The translations under genes were made by a program, and so were the position numbers. Below, one piece after another: positions 54,284 through 62,862 of a stretch of DNA of 64,000 nt. This stretch comes from Flavobacterium sp. CBA20B-1 (GTDB lineage Bacteria; Bacteroidota; Bacteroidia; Flavobacteriales; Flavobacteriaceae), in contig NZ_CP092370.1 of NCBI RefSeq assembly GCF_028473145.1, positions 2,356,001 to 2,420,000 of the forward strand. Reading direction: 5' to 3'. The notes beneath the pieces were generated by a model. It saw nothing but the letters and a program-made list of their open reading frames with translations, was not told where the DNA came from and made no database searches. How positions within the stretch are numbered: the first letter of the stretch is position 1; the number at the start of each line of letters is the position of its first letter.

Positions 54284-55888
54284 TTACAAATTCTGAAAGA
54301 AATCGTTTCCTTTATCGTCTGTGATAATAAATGCAGGGAAATCTTTAACGGTAATTTTACGAACGGCTTCCATTCCCAATTCAGGAAAATCTACAACTTC
54401 TACACGCAAAATATTGTCTTTAGCCAAAATAGCTGCCGGACCACCGATTGAACCTAAATAAAAACCGCCATGTTTTGCACAAGCATCGGTAACTTGCTGT
54501 GAGCGGTTTCCTTTTGCCAACATAATCATAGATCCGCCGGCTGCTTGAAATTGATCCACATAACTGTCCATACGTCCCGCAGTTGTTGGTCCGAAAGATC
54601 CCGAAGGCATACCTTCAGGAGTTTTTGCAGGACCTGCGTAATAAACTGGGTGGTTTTTAAAATATTCCGGCATTGGTTCGCCGTTATCCAACATTTCCTT
54701 GATTTTTGCATGGGCAATATCGCGGGCAACAATAACGGTTCCGTTCAACATCAATCGGGTTTTGATTGGATGTTTGGTCAATTCTGCCAAAATGTTTTCC
54801 ATTGGCTGATCCAAATCAATATGCACGGGCTCTTCTAAATGCGGAGCCGTTTCTGGTAATAATCTTGCAGGATTGGTTTCTAACTGTTCCACAAAAATAC
54901 CGTCGGCAGTAATTTTTCCTTTGATATTTCTATCGGCAGAACACGAAACTCCTAAACCAACCGGGCAAGATGCTGCGTGGCGTGGCAAACGAATTACGCG
55001 CACGTCGTGTACCAAATATTTACCGCCAAATTGCGCACCCACACCTGATTCCTGACAAATTTGCTGCACGCGTTTTTCCCATTCCAAATCGCGAAACGCT
55101 TGTCCCGCCATGTTTCCGGTTGTTGGTAAATGATCGTAATACCCCGCAGACGCTTTTTTAACGGTTGCCAATGTTGCTTCGGCCGAAGTTCCGCCAATCA
55201 CCAACGCTAAGTGATAAGGAGGGCAAGCCGCCGTTCCTAAATCCATGATTTTTGCCTTTATGAACGCTTCTAACGATTTGTCGTTTAATAACGATTTTGT
55301 CTGCTGATATAAAAAAGTTTTATTTGCCGATCCACCGCCTTTTGCAAGAAATAAAAATTCGTACGAATTTCCTTTTTTAGCATAGATATCGATTTGAGCC
55401 GGAAGGTTAGATCCCGAGTTTTTCTCTTCGAACATTGAAATAGGAACGATCTGTGAATAACGTAAATTTTTGTTGATATACGTGTTGAAAATCCCTTTTG
55501 ATAAAGCCTCTGCATCATCGATTCCGGTATAAACATTTTCACCTTTTTTTGCTAGTACAATCGCTGTTCCCGTATCTTGACACGATGGTAACTCGCCACT
55601 AACAGCCACTGCAGCATTTTGCAATAAATTGTAAGCCACAAAACGGTCGTTGTCTGTAGCTTCGGGATCATCGATAATAGCGCGTAATTTTTCTAAATGC
55701 GATGTACGCAGCATAAAAGAAACATCGGTCATTGCTGTTTCTGCCAATAATTCCAACCCTTTTGGATCCACCGTTAAAATTTCCCGATTGCCTAATTTTT
55801 CAACTTTTACATAATCTGAAGAAATTTTTCGGTACGTTGTATCATCTTTTTGTACAGGAAATGAATCCTGATATAGAAAATCAATCAT
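54284..55888 (-). CDS. Class I fumarate hydratase (4Fe-4S)
   Basis: The 534-aa protein interconverts fumarate and malate in the TCA cycle. It fuses the alpha (1-340) and beta (350-534) domains. The [4Fe-4S] cysteines are in [10 protein letters not shown] (about 100), [14 protein letters not shown] (about 219) and [15 protein letters not shown] (about 310). The beta domain has [20 protein letters not shown] in part (about 430). The gene stands alone between a terminator and a divergent-type intergenic region. Confidence 0.94.
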   Translation of the reverse strand: MIDFLYQDSFPVQKDDTTYRKISSDYVKVEKLGNREILTVDPKGLELLAETAMTDVSFMLRTSHLEKLRAIIDDPEATDNDRFVAYNLLQNAAVAVSGELPSCQDTGTAIVLAKKGENVYTGIDDAEALSKGIFNTYINKNLRYSQIVPISMFEEKNSGSNLPAQIDIYAKKGNSYEFLFLAKGGGSANKTFLYQQTKSLLNDKSLEAFIKAKIMDLGTAACPPYHLALVIGGTSAEATLATVKKASAGYYDHLPTTGNMAGQAFRDLEWEKRVQQICQESGVGAQFGGKYLVHDVRVIRLPRHAASCPVGLGVSCSADRNIKGKITADGIFVEQLETNPARLLPETAPHLEEPVHIDLDQPMENILAELTKHPIKTRLMLNGTVIVARDIAHAKIKEMLDNGEPMPEYFKNHPVYYAGPAKTPEGMPSGSFGPTTAGRMDSYVDQFQAAGGSMIMLAKGNRSQQVTDACAKHGGFYLGSIGGPAAILAKDNILRVEVVDFPELGMEAVRKITVKDFPAFIITDDKGNDFFQNL

Positions 55889-56075
55889 TTTTAGTGTAAT
55901 GTAATTTATTAGCGTAAATTTAATGAAATCAGTCTAAAATTTAATTGAATTTTATAAAAAAAAGAGAATGGTTGTTTTATCTTCTGTTCGAAATGTAGTT
56001 CATTAATGCTGTTTTTTTACTTTTAAATAATAGTAATCGTGTATATTTTGTGCCTTTTTGAATAAAGTAAAAAAT

Positions 56076-56873
56076 CTACTTGAGTATAGCAATTAATTCT
56101 TTTTGATATTGTGAATGATTGTTAATACCGATATGACCTTGGTTTTTAAGTAGAAAAATGGTGTCTTTATCTTTTAAAAGAGGCTTCAATTGCAAGGAGT
56201 TTTCTGGTGCAATAACATAATCTTTTTCACCATGGAAAATAAAAATAGGACTCTTCACTTTCGATAAATACAGATTATTTTCTAATGGATACTTTAATAT
56301 AAAAGTTGGAAGAAAGGGAAATCTGGATTTCATTTCGGTTTTTAAATTGAAATAGGGCGCTTGCAAAATCAGTTTTTGCGGATTGTTTTTTGATGCCAGG
56401 TAAGATGCAATTCCGGTTCCTATGGAATATCCTACAATAATTATCTGATCTTCTTTAAATTCTTTTTTAAGAAAATCGTAACCTAATTGTGCATCTTCAA
56501 ATAATTGCTTTTCATTTGAAATATTTCCTTCGCTTTTTCCAAAACCACGGTAATCGGTAATAAAAACATTATAACCTGACTCTAGGTAAACCGACGCAAC
56601 ATTTCCCCAAGTAGATAAATTTCCGGCATTGCCATGAAGAAAATAAACAACTCCTTTTGGATTTTCGGTCTCAAAATAAAGGTTGTTTATTGTGATACCA
56701 TCGTTTGTTTCAAGATTGATTTCTTTAAACTTCTCAGTGTATGTAAACTTTGTGTCTTTATTGATTTTTAAAGGATAAAAAATGAAATTTTCCTGATTAA
56801 GATACATCAACACGCACAATATCAGATAGAGCGACAAAAAGAAGGCAATTATTTTAAAATAGATGAAACGCAT
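56076..56873 (-). CDS. Membrane-anchored alpha/beta hydrolase
   Basis: The 265-aa protein has an N-terminal TM segment (IIAFFLSLYLILCVLMYL, about 8-25). The hydrolase core has the oxyanion HGNAGNLSTWG (about 79-89), nucleophile elbow VGYSIGTGIASYL (Ser near 150), acid FHGEKDYVIAPENS (about 213-226) and catalytic His near GHIGINNHSQ (about 247). It resembles the BEM46-like esterases. The substrate is unknown. der lies upstream on the same strand. Confidence 0.88.
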   Translation of the reverse strand: MRFIYFKIIAFFLSLYLILCVLMYLNQENFIFYPLKINKDTKFTYTEKFKEINLETNDGITINNLYFETENPKGVVYFLHGNAGNLSTWGNVASVYLESGYNVFITDYRGFGKSEGNISNEKQLFEDAQLGYDFLKKEFKEDQIIIVGYSIGTGIASYLASKNNPQKLILQAPYFNLKTEMKSRFPFLPTFILKYPLENNLYLSKVKSPIFIFHGEKDYVIAPENSLQLKPLLKDKDTIFLLKNQGHIGINNHSQYQKELIAILK

Positions 56874-56901
56874 AGTATTTTTTTTATCGATTTAAAAATA
56901 C

Positions 56902-56934
56902 AAAAAAAGGAAAGACGTTTAAATCTTTCCTTTT
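56902..56934 (-). terminator. Terminator after der
   Basis: AAAAGGAAAGA and TCTTTCCTTTT form an 11-bp stem with T tract. Confidence 0.83.
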
Positions 56935-56938
56935 GTAA

Positions 56939-58249
56939 TTATTTCTGGCGGAAGTATATTTCAATCGGCACTCCTTCAAAATTATAAATTTCGCGTAATT
57001 TGTTTTCCACAAAACGCTTGTATGGATCTTTAATATATTGCGGTAAATTAGCAAAAAACACAAACTGCGGCACAGGCGTTGGCAACTGCATACAATATTT
57101 AATTTTAATGTATTTCCCTTTAATTGCCGGTGGTGGATTGTGTTCGATAATCGGCAACATGGTTTCGTTAAATTTCGATGTTGAAATACGTTGTTTGCGG
57201 TTTTCATACACTTCTACAGCTGTTTCTAACGCTTTTAGTAAACGTTGTTTTGTTAAAGCTGATACAAAAAGAATAGGCACATCGGTAAATGGTGCTATTT
57301 CTTCGCGTATTTTTTTCTCGTAATCGTGTGATGTCATGGTGTCTTTTTCAACCAAATCCCATTTGTTTACCAAGATTACAATTCCCTTACGGTTTTTTTC
57401 TGCCAACCAAAAAATACTTTGATCCTGACCTTCAAATCCGCGGGTTGCATCAATCACCAAAATACAAACATCGGCATGCTCAATAGCACGCACAGAGCGC
57501 ATTACAGAGTAAAACTCTAAATCTTCTTTTACTTTTGCTTTTCTACGGATACCTGCTGTATCAACCAAGTTGAATTCAAAACCAAAACGGTTGTATTTGG
57601 TGTCGATTGCATCACGCGTTGTTCCTGCAATATCGGTTACCACAAAACGATCTTCGCCAATCAACGCGTTAATAAAGCTCGATTTTCCTGCATTTGGTCG
57701 ACCTACCACTGCAAAACGAGGCAATTCGTCTTTTACTTCTTCAACTTCTGGCAATTCCGGTAAAATTTCAACAATTTTATCTAAAACTTCGCCCGTTCCA
57801 GAGCCACTCATTCCAGACATAGTCACGTATTCGCCCAAGCCTAAATTGTAAAATTCAAAAGCATCTTGCTCGCGTTTGGCATTGTCCACTTTGTTAACAA
57901 CCAACAAAACCGGTTTGGTAACCTTGCGCAACAATTTTGCCACTTCGTCATCCATTGGGGTGATTCCTTCCTCCACATCAACCAAAAACACAATAGCATC
58001 GGCTTCATCAATCGCCAATTCTACTTGTTTGCGTATTTCTGCTTCAAAAATATCGTCTGATCCTTTAATATATCCACCTGTATCGATTACAGAGAATTCT
58101 TTTCCGTTCCATTCACTTTTTCCATAATTGCGATCTCGGGTAACACCACTTACCGAATCTACTATGGCTTCGCGTCTTTGAATAAGACGGTTAAAAAAGG
58201 TTGACTTTCCTACATTGGGTCTTCCTACTATTGCTACAATGTTGTTCAT
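56939..58249 (-). CDS. der: Ribosome-assembly GTPase Der (EngA)
   Basis: The 436-aa protein has two consecutive GTPase domains: the first with [22 protein letters not shown] and NKVDNAK, the second with [24 protein letters not shown] and [10 protein letters not shown]-terminal KH-like domain follows (about 350-436). It works in late 50S assembly. It lies 30 bp downstream of era on the same strand. Confidence 0.97.
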   Translation of the reverse strand: MNNIVAIVGRPNVGKSTFFNRLIQRREAIVDSVSGVTRDRNYGKSEWNGKEFSVIDTGGYIKGSDDIFEAEIRKQVELAIDEADAIVFLVDVEEGITPMDDEVAKLLRKVTKPVLLVVNKVDNAKREQDAFEFYNLGLGEYVTMSGMSGSGTGEVLDKIVEILPELPEVEEVKDELPRFAVVGRPNAGKSSFINALIGEDRFVVTDIAGTTRDAIDTKYNRFGFEFNLVDTAGIRRKAKVKEDLEFYSVMRSVRAIEHADVCILVIDATRGFEGQDQSIFWLAEKNRKGIVILVNKWDLVEKDTMTSHDYEKKIREEIAPFTDVPILFVSALTKQRLLKALETAVEVYENRKQRISTSKFNETMLPIIEHNPPPAIKGKYIKIKYCMQLPTPVPQFVFFANLPQYIKDPYKRFVENKLREIYNFEGVPIEIYFRQK

Positions 58250-58279
58250 ATAATGTGCACTTTTAAAAAGTGTGATTTT

Positions 58280-59164
58280 TTATTTTTGTTGATATCCGAA
58301 ACGGCGTAATTGAAATTGGTTGTTTCGCCAATCTTTATTCACTTTTACAAACAGTTCGATATGCACTTGCTTGTCGAAAAATTTCTCTAAATCGGCGCGT
58401 GCTTCCATTCCCACTTTTTTTAGTGCCGATCCTTTGTGACCAATGATGATGCCTTTTTGGCTGTCGCGTTCCACCATAATCACCGCTTTTATATGAATGA
58501 TTTTTTCTTCTTCTTTAAACTCTTCTGTTTCGATTTCTACCGAATACGGAATCTCTTTTTGATAGTTTAAAAGAATTTTTTCGCGGATAATTTCGTTCAC
58601 AAAGAAGCGTTCGGGTTTGTCGGTTAACGCATCTTTCGGATAATAAGGTGGCGAGTCAGGTAACAGCTCTAAAATGCGATTAAAAACCGTATCCACATTA
58701 AAATTATTCAACGCCGATATTGGAATTATTTCTGCATTAGGCACTTTTTCTCTCCACAAAGCCACTTGCTCCTCTAAATGTTCTTGATTTGATTTGTCGA
58801 TTTTATTCAACAGCAACAAAACCGGTACTTTTGCATGAGTGATTTTTTTAAAGAAAGCTTCGTCTTTCAATTCGCGTTCGCCTACTTCCACCATATATAA
58901 AAGAATGTCTGCATCTTCAAACGCCGATTTCACAAAATCCATCATCGAACTTTGTAATTCATAAGCAGGCTTGATAATCCCAGGTGTATCTGAAAAAACC
59001 ATTTGAAAATCGTCGCCATTTACAATTCCGAAGATGCGGTGGCGCGTTGTTTGTGCTTTAGAGGTGATGATTGATAAACGTTCCCCAACAAAAGCATTCA
59101 TAAGAGTTGATTTACCAACATTTGGATTTCCGATAATATTTATAAAACCAGCTTTGTGCGACAT
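58280..59164 (-). CDS. era: GTPase Era
   Basis: The 294-aa protein has one GTPase domain (GNPNVGKSTLMNAF, DTPGIIKPAYELQ, NKIDKSNQ) and a C-terminal KH domain (RDSQKGIIIGHKGSALKKVG, about 233-252). It binds the 3' end of 16S rRNA in 30S maturation. The era-der order is usual in Flavobacteriia. Confidence 0.97.
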   Translation of the reverse strand: MSHKAGFINIIGNPNVGKSTLMNAFVGERLSIITSKAQTTRHRIFGIVNGDDFQMVFSDTPGIIKPAYELQSSMMDFVKSAFEDADILLYMVEVGERELKDEAFFKKITHAKVPVLLLLNKIDKSNQEHLEEQVALWREKVPNAEIIPISALNNFNVDTVFNRILELLPDSPPYYPKDALTDKPERFFVNEIIREKILLNYQKEIPYSVEIETEEFKEEEKIIHIKAVIMVERDSQKGIIIGHKGSALKKVGMEARADLEKFFDKQVHIELFVKVNKDWRNNQFQLRRFGYQQK

Positions 59165-59237
59165 AAATTTCTGTAATAATTTGCAAAGTTAGTCAATATT
59201 CGTGAAACACACTAATTTTAAAAATTGTTGTAAAAAC

Positions 59238-59268
59238 TTTGGTAGTTCAAAAAGTTGCCTTATCTTTG
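59238..59268 (+). promoter_or_regulatory. tRNA-fMet promoter (perfect consensus)
   Basis: TTTG (59238-59241), exactly 19 nt, and TATCTTTG (59261-59268) match the TTTG-N19-TAnnTTTG consensus. The first tRNA begins 12 bp later. Confidence 0.75.
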
Positions 59269-59279
59269 CACCACAATAG

Positions 59280-59352
<73 letters not shown>

Positions 59353-59429
59353 CTAAGACTAAAAGTCCTTTTAAAAAATGTTTAGAATTTCGTTTTTTAA
59401 TCGTAGTAAAAATTCAATTTAACGCACAG

Positions 59430-59502
<73 letters not shown>

Positions 59503-59620
59503 CTATAAAGCTTCAGAGAAATCTGGAGCTTTTTATGATTTTGAAGTTGTTAAGGATGGTAATGTTGGGCTCTTATCCGCCTCGGCGGACACAGGTTCGA
59601 GTCTCCGCTTTAGCTGACTA
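59503..59620 (+). repeat. tRNA-derived 118-bp repeat, unit 1
   Basis: The unit consists of a terminator hairpin (59507-59534, AAAGCTTCAGA/TCTGGAGCTTT), a spacer of about 30 bp, and a segment that resembles the 3' half of the tRNA-fMet (TTGGGCTC, a CCGCC/GGCGG palindrome, GGTTCGAGTC, then ACTA). A spurious open frame crosses it. Confidence 0.85.
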
Positions 59621-59738
59621 CTATAAAGCTTCAGAGAAATCTGGAGCTTTTTATGATTTTGAAGTTGTTAAGGGTGGTAATGTTGGGCTCTTATCCGCCT
59701 CGGCGGACACAGGTTTGAGTCTCCGCTTTAGCTGACTA
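59621..59738 (+). repeat. tRNA-derived 118-bp repeat, unit 2
   Basis: It is almost identical to unit 1 with the same period of 118 bp. Differences include GGTTTGAGTC for GGTTCGAGTC and AAGGGTGG for AAGGATGG. Confidence 0.85.
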
Positions 59739-60096
59739 CTATAAAGCTTCAGAGAAATCTGTGGCTTTTTTTTATTTCAATAAAGTATGGAAGAATTTGT
59801 TGTTTATATTTTGTTTTCAAAAAAATATAGGAAGACGTATGTTGGCTTTACGAGTAATTTAATTGAACGTATTAAATCACATAATGTTTTGGGAACGAAA
59901 GGTTATACTATTAAATATCGACCTTGGATTGTAGTAGATGTTCAATTTTTTACATCAAAGAAAGAAGCTATGCAAGTTGAAAAATTCTATAAAACGGGTA
60001 AAGGACGCGAATTGATTAAGCAATTGACAGCGGAATAGATTGGGCTCTTATCCGCCTGGGCGGACACTGGTTCGAGTCTCCGCTTTAGCTGACTAC
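59739..60096 (+). mobile_element. tRNA-derived repeat unit 3 carrying a GIY-YIG gene
   Basis: It begins and ends like the 118-bp units, but the 30-bp spacer is replaced by the GIY-YIG gene at 59787-60038. The tRNA-like half resumes at 60040 (TTGGGCTCTTATCCGCC, then CACTGGTTCGAGTC, even closer to the real tRNA). It looks like the complete form of which units 1, 2 and 4 are deletion derivatives. Confidence 0.7.
59787..60038 (+). CDS. Single-domain GIY-YIG endonuclease
   Basis: The 83-aa protein has the GIY-YIG core: VVYILFSKKYRKTYVGFT (residues 5-22), NLIERIKSHN (Arg near 28) and the metal-binding Glu in KKEAMQVEKFYK (about 65). It resembles the short UPF0213/UvrC-N-type nucleases that are abundant in Flavobacteriia. 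It sits inside a tRNA-derived repeat and its stop lies 2 bp before the tRNA-like half, as expected for a homing-like element targeted to tRNA ends. Confidence 0.88.
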   Translation: MEEFVVYILFSKKYRKTYVGFTSNLIERIKSHNVLGTKGYTIKYRPWIVVDVQFFTSKKEAMQVEKFYKTGKGRELIKQLTAE

Positions 60097-60190
60097 TATA
60101 AAGCTTCAGAGAAATCTGGAGCTTTTTATGATTTTGAAGTTGTTAAGGATGGTAATGTTGGGCTCTTATCCGCCTCGGCGGACACTGGTC
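60097..60190 (+). repeat. tRNA-derived repeat, unit 4 (truncated)
   Basis: It matches units 1 and 2 for about 94 bp, then ends inside the tRNA-like half after GGACACTGGT. Unrelated sequence follows. Confidence 0.8.
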
Positions 60191-60242
60191 TGGTTTCAGT
60201 TTCACTATTAAGGGGCTGTCTGAAAAGGCAAATAATGAAGTT

Positions 60243-60322
60243 GTCATTCCGACGAAGGAAGAATCTCATATAATCAGTACTTTAGATTTTTCGACTTCAC
60301 TCCGTTTCGCTCAAAATGACAC
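60243..60322. repeat. Dispersed palindromic repeat (MITE-like)
   Basis: It starts TGTCATTCCGACGAAGGAAG and ends CGCTCAAAATGACA, with TGTCATT/AATGACA as terminal inverted repeat. The same type of sequence (TGTCACTCCGAGCGAAGTCG) appears inside alaS at 63693. Such repeats are frequent between genes in Flavobacteriia. Confidence 0.6.
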
Positions 60323-60398
60323 TTTTTGGACACCTTCTTTTTATTTCAATAATTATGAATGATTTATTATTTACATGAATATTCATTCTCAATTGCGT

Positions 60399-60412
60399 CG
60401 GGCTTTAGCCCG
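60399..60412. repeat. Short palindrome CGGGCTTTAGCCCG
   Basis: A perfect hairpin of 6 bp, with a related GGCTTCAGCC about 27 bp further on. It is probably a dispersed intergenic repeat. The rest of 60191-60477 shows nothing else recognisable. Confidence 0.5.
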
Positions 60413-60477
60413 ATGTTTTAAAATTTGATATAGAAGGCTTCAGCCAAAATTCTCCTATTATAAGAAATTATAATAAC

Positions 60478-60505
60478 AAAAAAGCAGCTCCAATGAACTG
60501 CTTTA
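60478..60505 (-). terminator. Terminator after the TPM gene
   Basis: On the minus strand AAAGCAG, a 10-nt loop and CTGCTTT are followed by a T run. Confidence 0.78.
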
Positions 60506-60522
60506 AATATTTTGAATAGGTT

Positions 60523-61314
60523 TTACCAACTTCCGCCAGCACCACCACCAGAGAATCCGCCGCCGCCGAATCCGCCGCCAAATCCTCCACCGAAACCACC
60601 GCCGCCAGATGAACCTCCAAATCCACCACCGCCTCCACGACCTAAACTACTTAAAATAATAATATCCATTAAGTCGGGTCCGCTGCGACGTCCGCGATTG
60701 TTTCCTTTTCCACCGCCCGATTTACTGGCAATAATTATTATAATAACAATAAGGATGATAAAAAAAACAGGAAACCCGCTGCCACTTTTTTTGTTTTCTT
60801 GACGCACTCCTTTGTAAGTTCCGGAAAAAAGATCCATCAGCTTGGTGGTTCCAATATCTAATCCGGCATAATAATCACCTTTTTTAAATTCGGGAATAAT
60901 AAAATTTCGAATAATTTCGCCGTTGATTCCGGCTGTTAAAAGATGTTCTAATCCGTACCCCGGAGCAATCCATAATTTTTTTTCTTTTTCTGCTAATAGA
61001 ATGAAAACACCGTTGTCTTTATCTTTTTGACCAATTCCCCATTTGTGTGCCCATTTCGGAGCTAATTCACCTTCGTATTCACCTTGTAAACTTGGAATAA
61101 TGGCTACTACAATTTGGGTAGATGTGGTATCGGCATATTTTATTAGTTTTTGTTCTAATTGTTGTTTTTCGTTTGGTGATAATAAATTAGCGTAGTCATA
61201 CACACTGGTTTGTTCGCTTGCCAGGCTTGGTTTTGTGGGTATATTAAATTGTGCCAGAACCAATAAAGGGAAAAGCAAAACAAATAGTGTGGTTATTTTT
61301 TTTAAAGTACTCAT
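60523..61314 (-). CDS. TPM domain protein (YgcG family), membrane-anchored with Gly-rich tail
   Basis: The 263-aa protein has a signal peptide (LFVLLFPLLVLAQ), a TPM domain (about 30-175: VYDYANLLSPNEKQQLEQKL in part, VVAIIPSLQGEYEGELAP, GVFILLAEKEKKLWIAPGYG), a TM segment (FFIILIVIIIIIASK, about 188) and a Gly/Ser-rich C-terminus. The family is of uncertain function, possibly in envelope stress or photosystem-like assembly. It is encoded with a second TPM protein and LemA, a common trio in Bacteroidota. Confidence 0.9.
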   Translation of the reverse strand: MSTLKKITTLFVLLFPLLVLAQFNIPTKPSLASEQTSVYDYANLLSPNEKQQLEQKLIKYADTTSTQIVVAIIPSLQGEYEGELAPKWAHKWGIGQKDKDNGVFILLAEKEKKLWIAPGYGLEHLLTAGINGEIIRNFIIPEFKKGDYYAGLDIGTTKLMDLFSGTYKGVRQENKKSGSGFPVFFIILIVIIIIIASKSGGGKGNNRGRRSGPDLMDIIILSSLGRGGGGGFGGSSGGGGFGGGFGGGFGGGGFSGGGAGGSW

Positions 61315-61754
61315 TAACCTCTTGAAATTTCGTTAGGTAATTCGTTTACGTCATCTGCACCCTGATACGGGAAAAAATATTTCAGTTGCTTACCTGTATG
61401 CAGAATACCTGCAATTAAACCTTGTTTGTATTGATTGGCTTTGAAATGGTCAATGACTTTTTTCTTTGTTGCTTCCCAAAAATCGTATGGAACCACCGCA
61501 TCAATTCCATCATCGCCAATAATGGCAAAATGCCGGTCTTTAACGCCTATATAAAACAAAACGCCGTTGCGGGCGCTTGTTTTATGCATTTCTAATTGTT
61601 TAAAAACTTCTTGGGCACGTTCTAATACAGGCAAATCAGAATGCTCTTCTATGTGCACACGTATTTCACCCGATGTTTCTTTTTCGGCCGTTACAATGGC
61701 AGCTACGATTTCCTGTTCTTCAGAAAGGCTTAAAAAATCTTCGGTTATCGACAT
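61314..61754 (-). CDS. TPM domain protein, soluble
   Basis: The 146-aa protein starts at the ATG at 61754. It has no signal peptide. The TPM domain shows EIRVHIEEHSDLPVLERA (about 31-48), GVLFYIGVKDRHFAIIGDDG (about 67-86) and VPYDFWEATKKKVIDHF. It overlaps the start of the other TPM gene by one base, so they are translated together. LemA lies 1 bp upstream. Confidence 0.88.
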   Translation of the reverse strand: MSITEDFLSLSEEQEIVAAIVTAEKETSGEIRVHIEEHSDLPVLERAQEVFKQLEMHKTSARNGVLFYIGVKDRHFAIIGDDGIDAVVPYDFWEATKKKVIDHFKANQYKQGLIAGILHTGKQLKYFFPYQGADDVNELPNEISRG

Positions 61755-61755
61755 C

Positions 61756-62352
61756 TTATTTAAAATCAAAATTTACTTCCGGAGCATTTTCTGCACCTTC
61801 TGAGGCTTTAAAATATCCTTTTTCGCTAAATCCTAAAATACCTGCTAACAAGTTATTTGGAAATACTTTTATATGGTTATTGTATGGTTTTACTGCTTCA
61901 TTAAAACGGGTACGTGCAGTTAAAATCTGATTTTCTGTACTTACCAATTCATCTTGTAATTTAATAAAGTTTTGGTTTGCCTTTAAATCAGGATATCTTT
62001 CTACAGATACCAATAAACGCGATAACGCACTGTTTACACCGCTTTGTGCCTGGCTGAATGCCGCTAATTGTTCAGGTGTAACGTTTGAAGCGTCAACCGT
62101 AGTTTGCGTTGCTTTTGAACGCGCATTGATTACTGCTTCTAGTGTCGATTTTTCAAAATCGGCAGCTCCTTTTACGGTATTTACAAGATTTTCTATCAAA
62201 GAGTTTCTTCTTTCATAAGCAGTTTCAACATTTCCCCAACTTTCTTTAATATTCTCGTTTAAAGTTACTGCGGTGTTGTTTACTCCTTTTACCCATGAAT
62301 AAATTCCAATTGCTACTACTGCAATGATTATTAGAGGAAGCCATTTTTTCAT
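61756..62352 (-). CDS. LemA family protein
   Basis: The 198-aa protein has an N-terminal TM helix (LPLIIIAVVAIGIYSWV, about 4-21) followed by the long helical LemA domain: VKGVNNTAVTLNENIKESWG in part, AYERRNSLIENLVNTVKG (about 47-64), ARSKATQ, YPDLKANQNFIKLQDEL (about 122-138). It is anchored in the membrane with the bulk outside the cytoplasm. The function is not well defined; it forms an operon with the two TPM genes. Confidence 0.92.
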   Translation of the reverse strand: MKKWLPLIIIAVVAIGIYSWVKGVNNTAVTLNENIKESWGNVETAYERRNSLIENLVNTVKGAADFEKSTLEAVINARSKATQTTVDASNVTPEQLAAFSQAQSGVNSALSRLLVSVERYPDLKANQNFIKLQDELVSTENQILTARTRFNEAVKPYNNHIKVFPNNLLAGILGFSEKGYFKASEGAENAPEVNFDFK

Positions 62353-62363
62353 AATTTTCTAAA

Positions 62364-62693
62364 TTAAAGTTCGTTTTTAATATTAATTAATTGTTTTTTA
62401 ATAAGTTGCAATTTTTCGATAATTTCAACGGTGTTTAAGGGTGCTTTTTTGCTGTTTTTTAAAAAATCTTTTGCCCCATCAAGTGTAAACCCTTTTTCTT
62501 TTACTAAATGATAAATGGTTTTCAAGTTTTTTAAATCTTCGGGCGTAAACATTCTGTTGCCTTTTGCGTTTTTTTTCGGCTTCAAAACATCAAATTCCTT
62601 TTCCCAAAAACGAATCAGCGAAGCGTTTACACGAAATGCTTGTGCAATTTCGCCTATGCTGTAATATCTTTTTTCAGGTAACTCAATCTGCAT
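62364..62693 (-). CDS. MerR family transcriptional regulator
   Basis: The protein has about 109 aa from the ATG at 62693 (MQIELPEKRYYSIGEIAQAF). In-frame alternatives are the ATG at 62714 and a longer reading to 62747; the chosen start matches how homologues begin. The MerR HTH (YYSIGEIAQAFRVNASLIRFWEKEF, about 9-33, part quoted) is followed by a coiled coil. The C-terminal effector domain is short. It lies just upstream of lemA on the same strand and may control it. Confidence 0.88.
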   Translation of the reverse strand: MQIELPEKRYYSIGEIAQAFRVNASLIRFWEKEFDVLKPKKNAKGNRMFTPEDLKNLKTIYHLVKEKGFTLDGAKDFLKNSKKAPLNTVEIIEKLQLIKKQLINIKNEL

Positions 62694-62794
62694 TATCGTT
62701 TCATTTTGCTGCATGCTAATATACAATTTTTTGAATTTATTCTGCAAGTAGTTTAATAATATCTTACAATTGCTGTAATTCTACCAAAAATCAT

Positions 62795-62802
62795 TAATTT
62801 TG
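62795..62802 (+). promoter_or_regulatory. -7 promoter box of alaS
   Basis: TAATTTTG matches TAnnTTTG; a TTG lies 22 nt upstream (62770-62772). The alaS ATG is 60 bp downstream. Confidence 0.4.
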
Positions 62803-62862
62803 CCCGTTAATTCACTTTTTTAAAGTGTTAGTTTTGAACGATTCATAATTTAGATATATCGA

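Noticed and set aside
59558..59620. Additional functional tRNA genes in the repeats.
   Set aside because: Only the 3' half is present; the D arm and 5' acceptor strand are missing and the anticodon stem is replaced by a palindrome.
59503..60190. CRISPR-like array behind the tRNA genes.
   Set aside because: The repeat period is 118 bp with near-identical sequence throughout, no unique spacers and no cas genes. It is a tandem tRNA-derived repeat.
59535..60273. Open frames of 66 and 77 aa within the tRNA-derived repeats (59535-59735 and 60040-60273).
   Set aside because: They simply read through the repeat units, including the tRNA-like half, and repeat each other. No start context or family supports them.
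60512..60802. Proline-rich 96-aa frame on the plus strand.
   Set aside because: It is the antisense shadow of the Gly-rich tail of the TPM protein.
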